A DNA stretch of 64,000 nucleotides from Caulobacter sp. NIBR1757 (GCF_027912495.1 NZ_CP115463.1:372001-436000); one strand, 5' to 3'; positions 33,916 to 43,762 are shown, counted from the first letter of the stretch. Program-made: numbers and translations. The notes: generated by a model from the letters alone, not told the origin.

Positions 33916-35880
33916 ATGGACGACGCGGCGAAACGGACCCTGGCGGTCCTGCTCAGCCTGGCGGCCACAGTCGGCGTCATCGCGGCGCTCGCTGTCCTGA
34001 CCCCGCGCCAGGCCCAGGCTGGCGCGACCATGGCTGCCTTTGGGTCGGACAAGGCCCTGGCCGCCTTCCTCGACGAGCAGAAGCGGGCCGAAGAAGCGGT
34101 CTACGAGGACGAGAAGCTCGACTCGCAGATGGTCATGTCCGAGACCACCTCCGCCGCCGCCGGCCCGGCCGATGCCCCCGCCAGCCCGGCCAAGGTTTCC
34201 GGTAACGGCGAGGCCATGGCCGCCCCGCAGCAGCCGGCCGACAGGATCACCAACACCCAGGAAGCCGACATCGACGAGGGCGGCATCGTCAAGGCCAGGG
34301 GCGACCTCCTGATCATCCTGCGCCGCGGCCGGTTGTTCACCGTCTCGACGGCCGGCGGCGGCATGCGCCCGGTCAGCCGCATCGACGCCTTCCCGCCCGG
34401 CGCCGAACCGGACGCCTGGTACGACGAGATGCTGGTGGCCGGCGACCGGGTGGCCGTGGTCGGCTACAGCTACGCGCGCGGCGGAACCGAGATCAACCGC
34501 TTCCGCCTGTCGCCGGACGGGCGCCTGAGCTTCATCGACTCCCACGCCCTGCACTCGTCCGACTACTACTCCAGCCGCAACTACGCCTCCCGCCTGGTCG
34601 GCAACAAGTTGATCTTCTACTCGGCCATGTCGGCCGGCTCGCGCCAGGACCCGCTGGCCGCCCTGCCGGCCCTGCGCCAATGGACCCCCGGGGCCAAGCA
34701 GGGTGCGTTCCGCCGCATCGCCTCCGGCCGCCGTGTCTATGCCCCGCCGCAGGTGCGGGCCAACAAGGCCGCCGCCAGCATGGTCCACAGCATCACCACC
34801 TGCGACCTCGCCGCCGAGCGCTTCGACTGCCAGGCGACGGCCGTCCTGGGCCCGCCGGCCCGCACCTTCTATGTCGCCAGGGGCGGGGTCTATCTCTGGG
34901 TTCACGACCAGACCTGGTCGCGGCGCAAGGCCATCCCCGACATGCTCTATCGGATGCCGCTGGATGGCGGCGCGCCCACGGCCATCGAGGTCTCCGGCGC
35001 GCCCATCGACCAGTTCTCGTTCCGCGAGGCGGCCGAAGGCCGGCTGCTGCACGTCCTGGTCGCCCGCGATGGCGAGGGCGACGGCATGTGGAGCGCCGAG
35101 CGCGGTAAATCCCGGTCCGTCGCCCTGCTGACCCTGCCCCTGGACCAGCTCGACGATGGCCACGCCATCGCCGGGCCGCGGCTCTATCGCACCCTGGATA
35201 GCCCCGGTCAGGGCTGGGCCCTGCACAACCGCTTCGTTGGTGATCATCTGCTCTACGGCATGGGCGCCGACTGGGAGGAGCGCGACGGTGACAACGGCCT
35301 GCTGCTGGTCGCCCCGCTCGATGGCGGACCGGTGGTCAGGGTGACCCTGCCGCACAGCGTCGATCGTATCGAACTCATGGGTCCCGACGCCGTCGTGGTC
35401 GGCAGCGGATCCGACGCCGTCTGGTTCTCGACCATCCTGCTGCGCGGCCGCGCCCAGGCTGGCGACCGCTACCGACTCGGCGGAGCCGCCGAAGCCGAGA
35501 GCCGCAGCCACGGTTTCTTCTACCGCCCCGACAACGCCGACGGCACGCAGGGCGTGCTGGGCCTGCCCGTCAGCCGGGCCGCCCGCCCGGCCTACTACCA
35601 GCTGTTCGAGAGCTCGGCCGCCATGCTGTTCCTGCGCCGGGCCGAGGACCGTTTCCAGCCGCTGGGCCAGCTGGCCGCCAGCGACGAGGGCATCGCCGAC
35701 GACGGCTGCCTGGCCAGCTGCGTCGACTGGTACGGCAACGCCCGGCCCATCTTCCTGCGGGGTCGGGTGTTCGCCCTCCTGGGCTACGAGCTGGTCGAGG
35801 GCGATGTTCGCGGGCCGGCGATCCGCGAGGTCGGCCGCATCAGCTTCGCGCCGCCCCCGGTGACCGTGCCGCGTCCCTGA
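33916..35880 (+). CDS. Secreted beta-propeller domain protein
   Basis: A 654-residue protein with an N-terminal export or anchor segment (AVLLSLAATVGVIAALAVLTP, then RQAQAG). A low-complexity linker follows to about residue 110, and then TNTQEADIDEGGIVKARGDLLIIL, the entry motif of the C-terminal-type beta-propeller family (Pfam Beta_propel). Blade-like repeats continue to the end. ATG 33916 has a GGGAGG ribosome site seven bases upstream. No catalytic signature is seen. Probably an envelope or periplasmic protein. Confidence 0.8.
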   Translation: MDDAAKRTLAVLLSLAATVGVIAALAVLTPRQAQAGATMAAFGSDKALAAFLDEQKRAEEAVYEDEKLDSQMVMSETTSAAAGPADAPASPAKVSGNGEAMAAPQQPADRITNTQEADIDEGGIVKARGDLLIILRRGRLFTVSTAGGGMRPVSRIDAFPPGAEPDAWYDEMLVAGDRVAVVGYSYARGGTEINRFRLSPDGRLSFIDSHALHSSDYYSSRNYASRLVGNKLIFYSAMSAGSRQDPLAALPALRQWTPGAKQGAFRRIASGRRVYAPPQVRANKAAASMVHSITTCDLAAERFDCQATAVLGPPARTFYVARGGVYLWVHDQTWSRRKAIPDMLYRMPLDGGAPTAIEVSGAPIDQFSFREAAEGRLLHVLVARDGEGDGMWSAERGKSRSVALLTLPLDQLDDGHAIAGPRLYRTLDSPGQGWALHNRFVGDHLLYGMGADWEERDGDNGLLLVAPLDGGPVVRVTLPHSVDRIELMGPDAVVVGSGSDAVWFSTILLRGRAQAGDRYRLGGAAEAESRSHGFFYRPDNADGTQGVLGLPVSRAARPAYYQLFESSAAMLFLRRAEDRFQPLGQLAASDEGIADDGCLASCVDWYGNARPIFLRGRVFALLGYELVEGDVRGPAIREVGRISFAPPPVTVPRP

Positions 35881-35957
35881 ACGGCCGTTTGACTCCCCCA
35901 AGGGCAGGCATAGTCTTCAAGGCGCCAACGATAACAAACGCCTTGAGGAAACCGCCC

Positions 35958-37820
35958 ATGACCCCCGCCGATGGCGCGGCGGCTCCGGCCGTCCTGTCGC
36001 AAACGCCGTTTGCCGACCTGCCGATGAAGGGCCCCGACGTCTCGGTCGAGCGTCGCCCGGACGGCTCTATCCTCATCCGTTCGAACCATGCGCCGGGCGA
36101 AGGCCCGCGCTCCATCGCCCACCTCCTCAAGGAGAAGGCGGAGAAGCATCCTGACCGCCCCTGGATGAAGCAGCGCGAGCCCGGCCACGGGCCCTGGCGC
36201 ACGCTGACCTACGGCGAGGCCCTGCGAAAGGCCGAGGGCATCGCCCAGTGGTTGCTGGACCGGGGCCTGACCGCCGACGACTCGGTGATGGTGCTGTCCT
36301 CCAACAGCCTCGAGCACGCCCTGATCAAGGTCGGCTGCTACACGGCGGGCATCCCGGTCTCGCCGATCAGCCCGGCCTACAGCCTGATCTCCACCGACCA
36401 CGCCAAGCTCAAGCATTGTGTGGAGGTTGTGAAGCCCAAGGTCATCTTCGCCCAGTCCGGCGAGATGTACGCCCGCGCCTTTGAAACCCTCAAAGGCCTC
36501 GGCCTGACCTTCGTCACCGCCGACGGAACCGGGGAGGGCGCCATTCCGTTGTCGGCCCTGACCGACACCCCGGCCGGCCCCGCCGTTGACGCCGCACGCG
36601 AGACCCTGAACCACGACACGGTCGCCAAATACCTGTTCACCTCCGGCTCGACCGGCATGCCCAAGGCGGCGCCCCAGACCTTCGGCATGATGGCCGGGGT
36701 CATCGCCGGCCAGGACGGCCTGCGCAGCGAGGAGCCCGATCCCGACCAGGTCTCCGAGAGCCTGGAGTGGATGCCCTGGAGCCACATCAGCGCCGGCAAC
36801 ATCAGCTTCAACGGCGTTCTCTGGGCCGCCGGCACCGTCTATCTCGATGAGGGCAAGCCGCTACCCGGCATGTTCGAGACGACGATCAAGAACCTGTACG
36901 AAGTTTCCCCGGTCGTCTTCGGCTCGGCCCCCATCGCGTTCGGCATGCTGGCCGACGCCATGGAGAAGGACCCGGTGCTGCGCAAATCCTTCTTCAAGAA
37001 CATGCGCTACATGGGCTACGGCGGCGCGACGCTGAGCAATGACGTCAACGAGCGGCTGCAGGCCCTGGCCATCGCCGAGACCGGCAAGCGCATGCCGCTG
37101 ACCACCATGTACGGCGCCACCGAGACCCAAGGCATCACCGTCACCCACTGGGCCACCGAGACGGTCGGTCTGGTCGGTCTGCCGCTGCCCGGCATCACGC
37201 TGAAGCTGGTGCCCAACGGTTCCAAGCTGGAGGTGCGGGTCAAGGGCCCGACGGTGACCCGCGGCTACCTCGGCGATCCCGAGAAGACCGCCGCCGCCTT
37301 CGACGAGGAAGGCTTCTACAAGCTGGGCGACGCCGCCAGGTTCATCGACGACAACGACCCGGCCCAGGGCCTGATGTTCGACGGCCGCGTCACCGAGGAC
37401 TTCAAGCTCGACAGCGGCACCTGGGTGTCGGTCGGCACCCTGCGGCCCGAGATCGTCGCCGCCTGCAGCCCCTGGATCCTCGACGCGGTGATCGCCGGCC
37501 AGGACAAGCCCTTCATCGGCGCCCTGGTCTGGCCCTCGATGGCCGGCATGCAGGCGCTGATGGCCGACGAAGGGCCGGGCACGCCGATTGAGAAACTGAC
37601 GGCCATCCTCACCGACAAGCTCAAGGCCTTCAACGCCACAGCCGGCGGCCTCTCGCGCCGGATCGGCCGCTTCACCATCATGACTGAGCCGCCGTCGATC
37701 GACGCCGGCGAAATCACCGACAAGGGCTATGTGAACCAGCGCGCCACGCTGGACCGCCGCGCCGCCCTGGTCGCCTCCCTCTATGGCGACGGCTCCACGC
37801 CGGGCGTCGTTTCCCTCTAA
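35958..37820 (+). CDS. Feruloyl-CoA synthase-like acyl-CoA ligase
   Basis: A 620-residue AMP-binding ligase. P-loop FTSGSTGMPKAAPQTFGMM, MYGATETQGI, and YKLGDAARFID are visible. The length, the SLEWMPWSHISAGNI motif and the DSGTWVSVGTLRPEIVAACSPWILDAVIAG region resemble feruloyl-CoA synthases, which activate hydroxycinnamic acids. The typical C-terminal catalytic lysine motif is shifted (ITDKGYVNQRATLDRR). ATG 35958 follows TTGAGGAAACC. It lies 9 bp from the downstream hydrolase, so the two form an operon, probably in aromatic or lipid-acid breakdown. Confidence 0.83.
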   Translation: MTPADGAAAPAVLSQTPFADLPMKGPDVSVERRPDGSILIRSNHAPGEGPRSIAHLLKEKAEKHPDRPWMKQREPGHGPWRTLTYGEALRKAEGIAQWLLDRGLTADDSVMVLSSNSLEHALIKVGCYTAGIPVSPISPAYSLISTDHAKLKHCVEVVKPKVIFAQSGEMYARAFETLKGLGLTFVTADGTGEGAIPLSALTDTPAGPAVDAARETLNHDTVAKYLFTSGSTGMPKAAPQTFGMMAGVIAGQDGLRSEEPDPDQVSESLEWMPWSHISAGNISFNGVLWAAGTVYLDEGKPLPGMFETTIKNLYEVSPVVFGSAPIAFGMLADAMEKDPVLRKSFFKNMRYMGYGGATLSNDVNERLQALAIAETGKRMPLTTMYGATETQGITVTHWATETVGLVGLPLPGITLKLVPNGSKLEVRVKGPTVTRGYLGDPEKTAAAFDEEGFYKLGDAARFIDDNDPAQGLMFDGRVTEDFKLDSGTWVSVGTLRPEIVAACSPWILDAVIAGQDKPFIGALVWPSMAGMQALMADEGPGTPIEKLTAILTDKLKAFNATAGGLSRRIGRFTIMTEPPSIDAGEITDKGYVNQRATLDRRAALVASLYGDGSTPGVVSL

Positions 37821-37829
37821 GGACAGACC

Positions 37830-38762
37830 ATGAGCCTAGACCCCCACTTCCGCGCCATGCTCGACGCCGCCGCCGCCATCGAGATGCCGCCGCTCAGCGC
37901 CCTGCCGCCCGAGATGATCCGCATGGGCTACGTCGCCCAGCGCGCCGGCCTCGACGCCGGGGCGCCCAGGGACCTGGCCGTCAGCGACATCCAGGTCGAT
38001 GGCGGCGCCGGTCCCCTCAAAGCCCGGCTCTATGTCCCCAAGGAGGCCCCGGCCATCACCGGCGCCCTGGTCTATTTCCACGGGGGCGGTTTCGTGATCG
38101 GCGACCTGGAGACCCATGACGACTTCATGCGCCGGCTCTGCGCGGCCTCCGGCCTCCGCGTGCTGGCGGTCGACTACCGCCTGGCGCCGGAGCATCCCTT
38201 CCCGGCCGCCCATGACGACGCCCTGGCGGCGACGAAATGGACCTTCGACCATGCCGCGCAGATCGGCGTCGATCCGGCCCGCATCGCTGTCGGCGGCTGC
38301 AGCGCCGGCGGCAACCTCGCCGCCTGCATGGCCCTCGAACTGCGGGGCGACGCCAAATACCGGCTGGCCTTCCAGCTGCTGCTCTACCCGGCCACGGCCA
38401 TGGAGCAGGACACCCAGAGCCGCAAGGACCTGGCCGCCGGCTACGTCCTGACCGCCGAGGTGATGACCTGGTTCGCCGGCCACTTCGCCGCCATCGGCCA
38501 CCCCGACGCCGGCCGCGCCGAACCGGCCCATGTCGAGGATCTGTCCGGCCTGCCGCCGGCCCTCACCATCACCGCCGGCTTCGACCCCCTGAAGGACGAG
38601 GGCAAGGCCTACGCCGGGCGCATGGCGGCGGCCGGGGTGAAGTCCGAGCACATCGAGTACCCGTCCTTCGTCCACGACTTCTTCATCATGGCCAGCGTCT
38701 CTCCGCCGGTGATCGACGCCATCGAGGACACCGCCGCCAAGCTGAAGGCGGCGTTGAGCTAA
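37830..38762 (+). CDS. Alpha/beta hydrolase of the hormone-sensitive-lipase family
   Basis: A 310-residue esterase. The HGGGF oxyanion motif (LVYFHGGGFVIGD), nucleophile GCSAGG, aspartate in TAGFDPLKDEG and histidine in PSFVHDFF complete the catalytic triad. YRLAPEHPFPAAHDDALAA is the conserved HSL family strand. It starts 9 bp after the feruloyl-CoA synthase-like gene. It may release acids from esters that the ligase then activates, an inference from the gene order. Confidence 0.88.
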   Translation: MSLDPHFRAMLDAAAAIEMPPLSALPPEMIRMGYVAQRAGLDAGAPRDLAVSDIQVDGGAGPLKARLYVPKEAPAITGALVYFHGGGFVIGDLETHDDFMRRLCAASGLRVLAVDYRLAPEHPFPAAHDDALAATKWTFDHAAQIGVDPARIAVGGCSAGGNLAACMALELRGDAKYRLAFQLLLYPATAMEQDTQSRKDLAAGYVLTAEVMTWFAGHFAAIGHPDAGRAEPAHVEDLSGLPPALTITAGFDPLKDEGKAYAGRMAAAGVKSEHIEYPSFVHDFFIMASVSPPVIDAIEDTAAKLKAALS

Positions 38763-38781
38763 AGCGCACCCAAAACAAGAG

Positions 38782-38903
38782 CTGTCATCCTCCGGCCGGG
38801 CGAAGCCCGGACCGGGGGACACAACTCTCCGCGTGAAAACCGCCGAAAGTCTTTCCAAAGCCAGCTTGGGCCCCCGGTCCGCTACGCGGCCGGAGGATGA
38901 CAG
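38782..38903. repeat. ~120-bp palindromic element, copy 3
   Basis: It starts CTGTCATCCTCCGGCCGGG and ends CGCGGCCGGAGGATGACAG. Inner arms include CCGGGGGACACAA and TTGGGCCCCCGG. Same family as 4166-4286 and 24481-24603. The gap 38763-39023 contains nothing else I can call. Confidence 0.82.
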
Positions 38904-39023
38904 GTTTGGGAGCGGACCCTCCAACATGACGCCCAATTCACAAATCCCCGCTTGACGACAGTGTACTCTAAAATGCAAAGTACATTGCAGATGGCGGGAC
39001 AATCCCGCCCACGGGAGCAGACC

Positions 39024-39437
39024 ATGACCTTCAAGACCCTGTTGATCGCCGGCGCCCTCAGCGCCCTGTCCACCACCGCCGCCTTCGCTGGCGACGTCGC
39101 CGTCACCCTGACCGGCGTCAAGGCCGAGGGCGGCACGATGCTGGTCTCGCTGCAGAGCAAGGACCAGTTCATGAAGCCGGTCGGCGCCAAGGGCGCCATG
39201 GGCCCGGCCACGGCCGGCACGATGCAGCTGACCGTCGAGGATGTGCCTCCCGGCGACTACGCCGTCATGGTCATGCACGACGCCGACTCAAATTGGACGA
39301 TGACCATGAAGGACGGCAAGCCGGCCGAGGGCTGGGGCCATTCCGGCGCGGCGGGCAGCCAGACCTTCGATGCTGTCAAGATCACCGTGCCCGAGGCCGG
39401 GGCCTCGGTCACCGTTCCCCTCAGCTATCCGCAGTAA
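39024..39437 (+). CDS. Exported DUF2141-domain protein
   Basis: A 137-residue protein with signal peptide MTFKTLLIAGALSALSTTAA, cleaved near AFA-GDV. The mature part is the DUF2141 beta-sandwich: VTLTGVKAEGGTMLVSLQSKDQFM, then VEDVPPGDYAVMVMHDADSNWTM, EGWGHSGAAG. ATG 39024 follows GGGAGCAG. The family is periplasmic or outer-membrane associated with no known biochemistry. It is 19 bp from the downstream amidohydrolase and is probably co-transcribed. Confidence 0.85.
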   Translation: MTFKTLLIAGALSALSTTAAFAGDVAVTLTGVKAEGGTMLVSLQSKDQFMKPVGAKGAMGPATAGTMQLTVEDVPPGDYAVMVMHDADSNWTMTMKDGKPAEGWGHSGAAGSQTFDAVKITVPEAGASVTVPLSYPQ

Positions 39438-39456
39438 GCATCGGGAGCGCGGGGCG

Positions 39457-40764
39457 ATGAAACGGGCACCATGGACGGCCATTGCCGTGGCGGCGGGACT
39501 GGCGATGGTTGGTCCCGCGACCGCAAAAGGTGAGGAAACCCTGCGCTTCACCGGCGCGATGTGGTGGACGCCGGACGGCTTCGTCCCCGGCGACCACTAT
39601 GTGCGCGGCGGCGTCTTCGTGAAGCCGACCCCGCGCGCCCGGACGGTGGACCTGAACGGCGCCTTCGTCGTTCCGCCCTTCGGAGAGGCGCACAACCACA
39701 ACATCGACGCGCCGCAGCTGGCGAAGATGGTCAGCGACCAGTACCTCGCCAACGGCGTCTTCTATGTGAAGAACCCCAACAGCCGCGCCGCCTACACCGC
39801 AGAGACCCGCGCCCTGCTGAACCGCCAGGATACGGTGGACGCCAAATTCTCGATGGGCGGTCTGACCGCAGAGGGCGGACACCCCATCCGTCTCTACGGC
39901 TTCCTGTCCCGCTTCTCCGGCAAGGAGCAGCCGGGCGAGGCCTTCGAGGGCGACGCTTTCCACACCATTCGGACCGTCGCCGACATCGAGCCGGCCTTGG
40001 ACAGGCTCCAGGCCCAGGGCTCGGAGTTCATCAAGACCTACCTGCTGCATTCTGAATTCTACGAAGAGCGCAAGGCCGACAAGGCCCACTACGGCGTGCG
40101 CGGGCTGGACCCCAAGCTCTATCCGCTGATCATCAAGGCCGCCCACCGGCGCGGGCTGAAGGTCAGCGTCCATATCGAAACCGCCGCCGACTTCCGTCTG
40201 GCCGTCGCCAGTGGCGTCGACGAGATCAATCACCTGCCGGGCTACATGTGGGAGACGGGCGAGACCGCCTCCGCCTACAGCCTGACCGCCACCGACGCCC
40301 GCGAGGCGGCCCGGCGCGGGGTGGTGGTGGTGACCACCACGGTCATCACCGAGAATCTCAACATGCCCCGCGCCCGCAAGGCCCCGATCAAGGCCGTGCA
40401 GGTCGCCAACCTGCGCCTCCTGAAGGCGGCCGGCGTCAGCCTGGCCATCGGCTCGGACAACTACATGCAGACCTCGCGATCCGAGATCGACAACCTCGCC
40501 GCCATGAAGGTGTTCGACACCCCGACCCTGCTGCGGCTGTGGATCGAGACTCCGAAGGTGTCGATCTTCCCGGGCCGTCGGCTGTCCTGCCTGACCGTCG
40601 GCTGCGAGGCCGACTTCCTGGCCCTGGCCGCCGATCCGAACAAGGACCTGGCCGCCACCAGGGCCATCACCGCCGCCTGGAAAGACGGCCGCCCCCTGAC
40701 CCTGGTTCCCGCGCAGGGAACCGTGATGCCCGGGGCCCCGACCGGCGGCGGTCACATCGACTAG
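39457..40764 (+). CDS. Exported amidohydrolase-family protein
   Basis: A 435-residue metal-dependent hydrolase. A signal peptide (MKRAPWTAIAVAAGLAMVGP) precedes the TIM-barrel. Metal ligands are seen in EAHNHNID (the H-x-H equivalent), in the KVSVHIETAADFRLAV strand, and in the final aspartate of LAIGSDNYMQ. GCEADFLALAAD near the C-terminus is the composite sandwich domain typical of imidazolonepropionase-type amidohydrolases. Substrate unknown. Confidence 0.83.
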   Translation: MKRAPWTAIAVAAGLAMVGPATAKGEETLRFTGAMWWTPDGFVPGDHYVRGGVFVKPTPRARTVDLNGAFVVPPFGEAHNHNIDAPQLAKMVSDQYLANGVFYVKNPNSRAAYTAETRALLNRQDTVDAKFSMGGLTAEGGHPIRLYGFLSRFSGKEQPGEAFEGDAFHTIRTVADIEPALDRLQAQGSEFIKTYLLHSEFYEERKADKAHYGVRGLDPKLYPLIIKAAHRRGLKVSVHIETAADFRLAVASGVDEINHLPGYMWETGETASAYSLTATDAREAARRGVVVVTTTVITENLNMPRARKAPIKAVQVANLRLLKAAGVSLAIGSDNYMQTSRSEIDNLAAMKVFDTPTLLRLWIETPKVSIFPGRRLSCLTVGCEADFLALAADPNKDLAATRAITAAWKDGRPLTLVPAQGTVMPGAPTGGGHID

Positions 40765-40776
40765 ACGGCAGGGGGA

Positions 40777-42480
40777 TCAGAACCCCCTGGCCACACCCTC
40801 ACGGCGGGGATCGGCGCCGCCCTCCAGGCGGCCGCCCTCGCGGACGATGATGCCCTGCACGCCGCTGTCTTCGCCGCCGATGGCCTGGATCTTGAGGCCC
40901 CGCTCGGCCATGCCGGCGACCACCCCGGGGGCGAAGCGCTCGGCCTCGCCACTGACGTTGCCGCCCCTGGCGATGAGGTTGGGCAGGTCGATGGCCTGCT
41001 GCATGGTCAGGTTCCAGTCGAGCACCCCGACCAGGGTCTTGAGATTGTAGGACAGGATGGCGCTGCCGCCCGGGCTGCCCACGGCGGCGACGAAGCGGCC
41101 CTGTTTGTCGAGGATGATGACCGGCGACATCGAGGAGCGCGGCCGCTTGCCGGGGGCCACGGCGTTGGCGGCCGGGGCGCCGTCCGCATCGTTGGGGGCG
41201 AAGTTGAAGTCGGTCAGCTGATTGTTGAGGAAGAAACCGCCGACCATCCGGCCTGAGCCATAGATGCTCTCGACCGTCGTGGTCATCGAGACGACATCGC
41301 CCCTGGCATCGACGATGACGATATGGCTGGTGCCGCCCGGCTCCAGCGTCCTGTCCGGTCCGCGGGCCTTGGCGCCGGGCGGGATCCCCGCCGTCGGCGG
41401 CGGTCCGAAGCGGTCGGTGATCTGTTTGGCCCGCTCCGCCACATAGCCGTCGCTGAGCAGGCCCTTGACCGGCACCGAGACGAAATCCTCGTCGCCGACA
41501 TAGCGGTCGCGGTCGGCGTACATCAGCCGCTCGGCCTGGGCGATCTGCAGCCAGGCGACCGGATCGGTCGGGGCCCGGCTGGCGATGTCTGTCTGCTCCA
41601 GGATCTTCAGCGCCTGCAGCAGGACCACGCCGCTGGAGGCGGGCGGGGCGGTGCAGACCTGATAGACGCGGTAGGTCGAGCACAGCGCCTTCTTCTTCAG
41701 CGGCCTGTAGCCGGCCAGGTCCCTGGCGGTCAGGGATCCCGGCATCGGCTCCGCGGCCACCCGGGCGACGATCGCCTCGCCCAGCGGGCCCTTCAGCAGG
41801 CCATCGGCGCCGCCCACCGCGATCAGGCGCAGGCTCTCGGCGTAGGCCGGGTTCTTCAGGGTGTCGCCGACGCCATAACGCTTGCCGTCCGGCCTGGTGA
41901 AATAGGCCGTGGCGTCGGGCGTCTTCGACTGCGGATAGATCGAGGTGATGAAGCCGGCCATGCGCGGGCTGACCTTGAAGCCGTCGGTGGCCAGTCGCTC
42001 GGCGTCGCCGAACAGGCTGTTCCAGGGAAGGCGGCCGTGTTCCTTCTGGGCGTATTGCAGCATGGCGACGGCGCCGGGCACGCCGGTCGATCGCCCGCTC
42101 AGCACCGCCTGGATGAAGCTCATCGGCCGACCGTCGGGGCCCAGAAACATCTTCGCATCGGCGCCGGCTGGCGCGGTCTCGCGGCCGTCGTAGGTGGTGA
42201 CCGCCTTGGTCTCGGCGTCGTAGTGGACCAGGAAGGCCCCGCCGCCCAGGCCGCTCGACTGCGGCTCGACCAGCCCCAGCACCGCCTGCACCGTCACCGC
42301 CGCATCGACGGCGCTGCCGCCGCGCCTGAGCACATTGAGGCCCGCCTCGACCGCCAGCGGATTGGCGGCGGCGACCATCACGGGGCCGTTCGCGGCAACC
42401 GGCTCGGCTTTGGCCGCGAAGGTCGAACAGCCCGGAAGCAACAGGGACAGGGCCGTGACGGCGACGATCAACGAGCGCAT
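40777..42480 (-). CDS. ggt: Gamma-glutamyltransferase
   Basis: A 567-residue Ntn hydrolase that cleaves glutathione and related gamma-glutamyl compounds in the periplasm. The N-terminus LSLLLPGC18S is a lipoprotein signal. The autocleavage nucleophile is T384 in EPGGTSHIVIVD, followed by VSMTTTVESIYGSG, where the substrate loop lies. GGSAVDAAVTVQAVLGLVEPQSSGLGGGAF is the family signature. Converges on the amidohydrolase gene (12 bp apart) and is divergent from the P1 peptidase. Confidence 0.92.
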   Translation of the reverse strand: MRSLIVAVTALSLLLPGCSTFAAKAEPVAANGPVMVAAANPLAVEAGLNVLRRGGSAVDAAVTVQAVLGLVEPQSSGLGGGAFLVHYDAETKAVTTYDGRETAPAGADAKMFLGPDGRPMSFIQAVLSGRSTGVPGAVAMLQYAQKEHGRLPWNSLFGDAERLATDGFKVSPRMAGFITSIYPQSKTPDATAYFTRPDGKRYGVGDTLKNPAYAESLRLIAVGGADGLLKGPLGEAIVARVAAEPMPGSLTARDLAGYRPLKKKALCSTYRVYQVCTAPPASSGVVLLQALKILEQTDIASRAPTDPVAWLQIAQAERLMYADRDRYVGDEDFVSVPVKGLLSDGYVAERAKQITDRFGPPPTAGIPPGAKARGPDRTLEPGGTSHIVIVDARGDVVSMTTTVESIYGSGRMVGGFFLNNQLTDFNFAPNDADGAPAANAVAPGKRPRSSMSPVIILDKQGRFVAAVGSPGGSAILSYNLKTLVGVLDWNLTMQQAIDLPNLIARGGNVSGEAERFAPGVVAGMAERGLKIQAIGGEDSGVQGIIVREGGRLEGGADPRREGVARGF

Positions 42481-42573
42481 GACTTCTCCAGCAACGGGTC
42501 ACACCATAACGCCGCCGCGATGGACAACAACGGTCCGGCGGGCGATTAAACCGCTCCAGCTTCCGGAGTTCCG

Positions 42574-43596
42574 ATGCCCGCTCGTCCCGGCCCCCGCAAC
42601 AGCCTGACCGACGTGCCCGGCCTCAAGGTCGGCCAGGCCCATGACGAGCGGGCCCGCACCGGCGTCACCGTCATCCTGCCCGACGAGCGCGTCGTCTGCG
42701 CCGTCGATGTGCGCGGCGGCGGTCCCGGCACGCGGGAGACCGACGCCCTGGCCCCGGAGAACCTGATCGGGGCCATGGTCGATGCCGTCGTCCTCTCCGG
42801 CGGCTCGATGTACGGCCTGGCCGCCGGCGACGGGGTGGCCGCCTGGCTGGGCGCCAACGGCCGCGGCTATCCGGTCTCGCAGAACCCGCAGGTCCCCCGC
42901 GCCCCCATCGTCCCGGCCGCCATCCTCTTCGATATGGCCAACGGCGGCGACAAGGCCTGGGGCCTCGAGCCGCCCTACCGCCGCCTCGGCATCGAGGCGG
43001 TGCAGGCGGCGGGCCTCGACATCGCGCTCGGCACGGCCGGCTGCGCCTATGGCGCCAAGGCCGGCGGCTGGAAGGGCGGCACGGGCAGCGCCAGCATCGT
43101 CACCGATGACGGCCTGATTGTCGGCGCCATCGCCGGGGTCAATTCCTTCGGCTCGGTCACGGCCGGCGACGACCGCACCTTCTGGGCGGCCCCCTTCGAA
43201 CTGGACGGCGAGTTCGGCGGCCTGGGCTCGGCCGGCCTGTCCTCCGCGCCCGATCACTGGAACCTGTCAAAAGCCAACCCGGGCCTGCGCCAGAACACGA
43301 CCATCGCCGTCATCGCCACCAACGTGACCCTGTCGCCATCAGACGCCAAACGCGTCGCCATCATGGCCCAGGACGGCCTGGCCCGCGCCATCCGCCCCGC
43401 CCACGCCCCCTTCGATGGCGACATCGTCTTCGCCCTCTCGACCGCCCGGCGCCCCCTGGACGAGCCCTCGCCGATGGCTGTCGCCCGCATCGGCGCCCTG
43501 GCCGCAGACGTTCTCAGCCGGGCCATCGCCCGCGGAGTCTACGAAGCGACCAGTTGGCCCGGCAGCGACATTCCGACCTGGAAAAATGGCCTGTGA
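42574..43596 (+). CDS. P1-family peptidase (DmpA/BapA-like aminopeptidase)
   Basis: A 340-residue self-processing Ntn-like peptidase. NSLTDVPGLKVGQAHDERARTGVTVILPD is the N-terminal family signature; VVLSGGSMYGLAAGDGV and YGAKAGGWKGGTGSAS line the active site. The nucleophile is probably a threonine in QNTTIAVIATNVTLS, the position where related enzymes cleave themselves, though which threonine is uncertain. It probably acts on N-terminal or beta-amino acid peptides. It ends 89 bp before the tRNA-Arg gene used as the integration site. Confidence 0.87.
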   Translation: MPARPGPRNSLTDVPGLKVGQAHDERARTGVTVILPDERVVCAVDVRGGGPGTRETDALAPENLIGAMVDAVVLSGGSMYGLAAGDGVAAWLGANGRGYPVSQNPQVPRAPIVPAAILFDMANGGDKAWGLEPPYRRLGIEAVQAAGLDIALGTAGCAYGAKAGGWKGGTGSASIVTDDGLIVGAIAGVNSFGSVTAGDDRTFWAAPFELDGEFGGLGSAGLSSAPDHWNLSKANPGLRQNTTIAVIATNVTLSPSDAKRVAIMAQDGLARAIRPAHAPFDGDIVFALSTARRPLDEPSPMAVARIGALAADVLSRAIARGVYEATSWPGSDIPTWKNGL

Positions 43597-43685
43597 AAAA
43601 AGCGCGCTGACCCGCTTGCCTTTCCAATCTCCCGCGACTAGGTTCCGCGCCCTCGCTGGACCCCTAGACGGGCCCAGCGAAGTGC

Positions 43686-43762
43686 GCGCCCGTAGCTCAG
43701 CTGGATAGAGCATCAGACTACGAATCTGAGGGTCGGACGTTCGAATCGTTCCGGGCGCGCCA
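43686..43762 (+). tRNA. tRNA-Arg (ACG)
   Basis: A 77-nt cloverleaf with acceptor GCGCCCG/CGGGCGC, D arm with AGCTCAGCTGG, anticodon stem TCAGA/TCTGA (43713-43717 with 43725-43729), anticodon ACG at 43720-43722, T loop TTCGAAT and encoded CCA. The part from the anticodon loop to just beyond the CCA is repeated at 58117-58165. The gene is intact after integration. Confidence 0.95.

Noticed and set aside
29128..35901. Two long minus-strand frames of about 1000 codons opposite the dehydrogenase, ligase and propeller genes
   Set aside because: Same codon-bias mirror effect; the plus-strand genes have intact catalytic motifs and ribosome sites.
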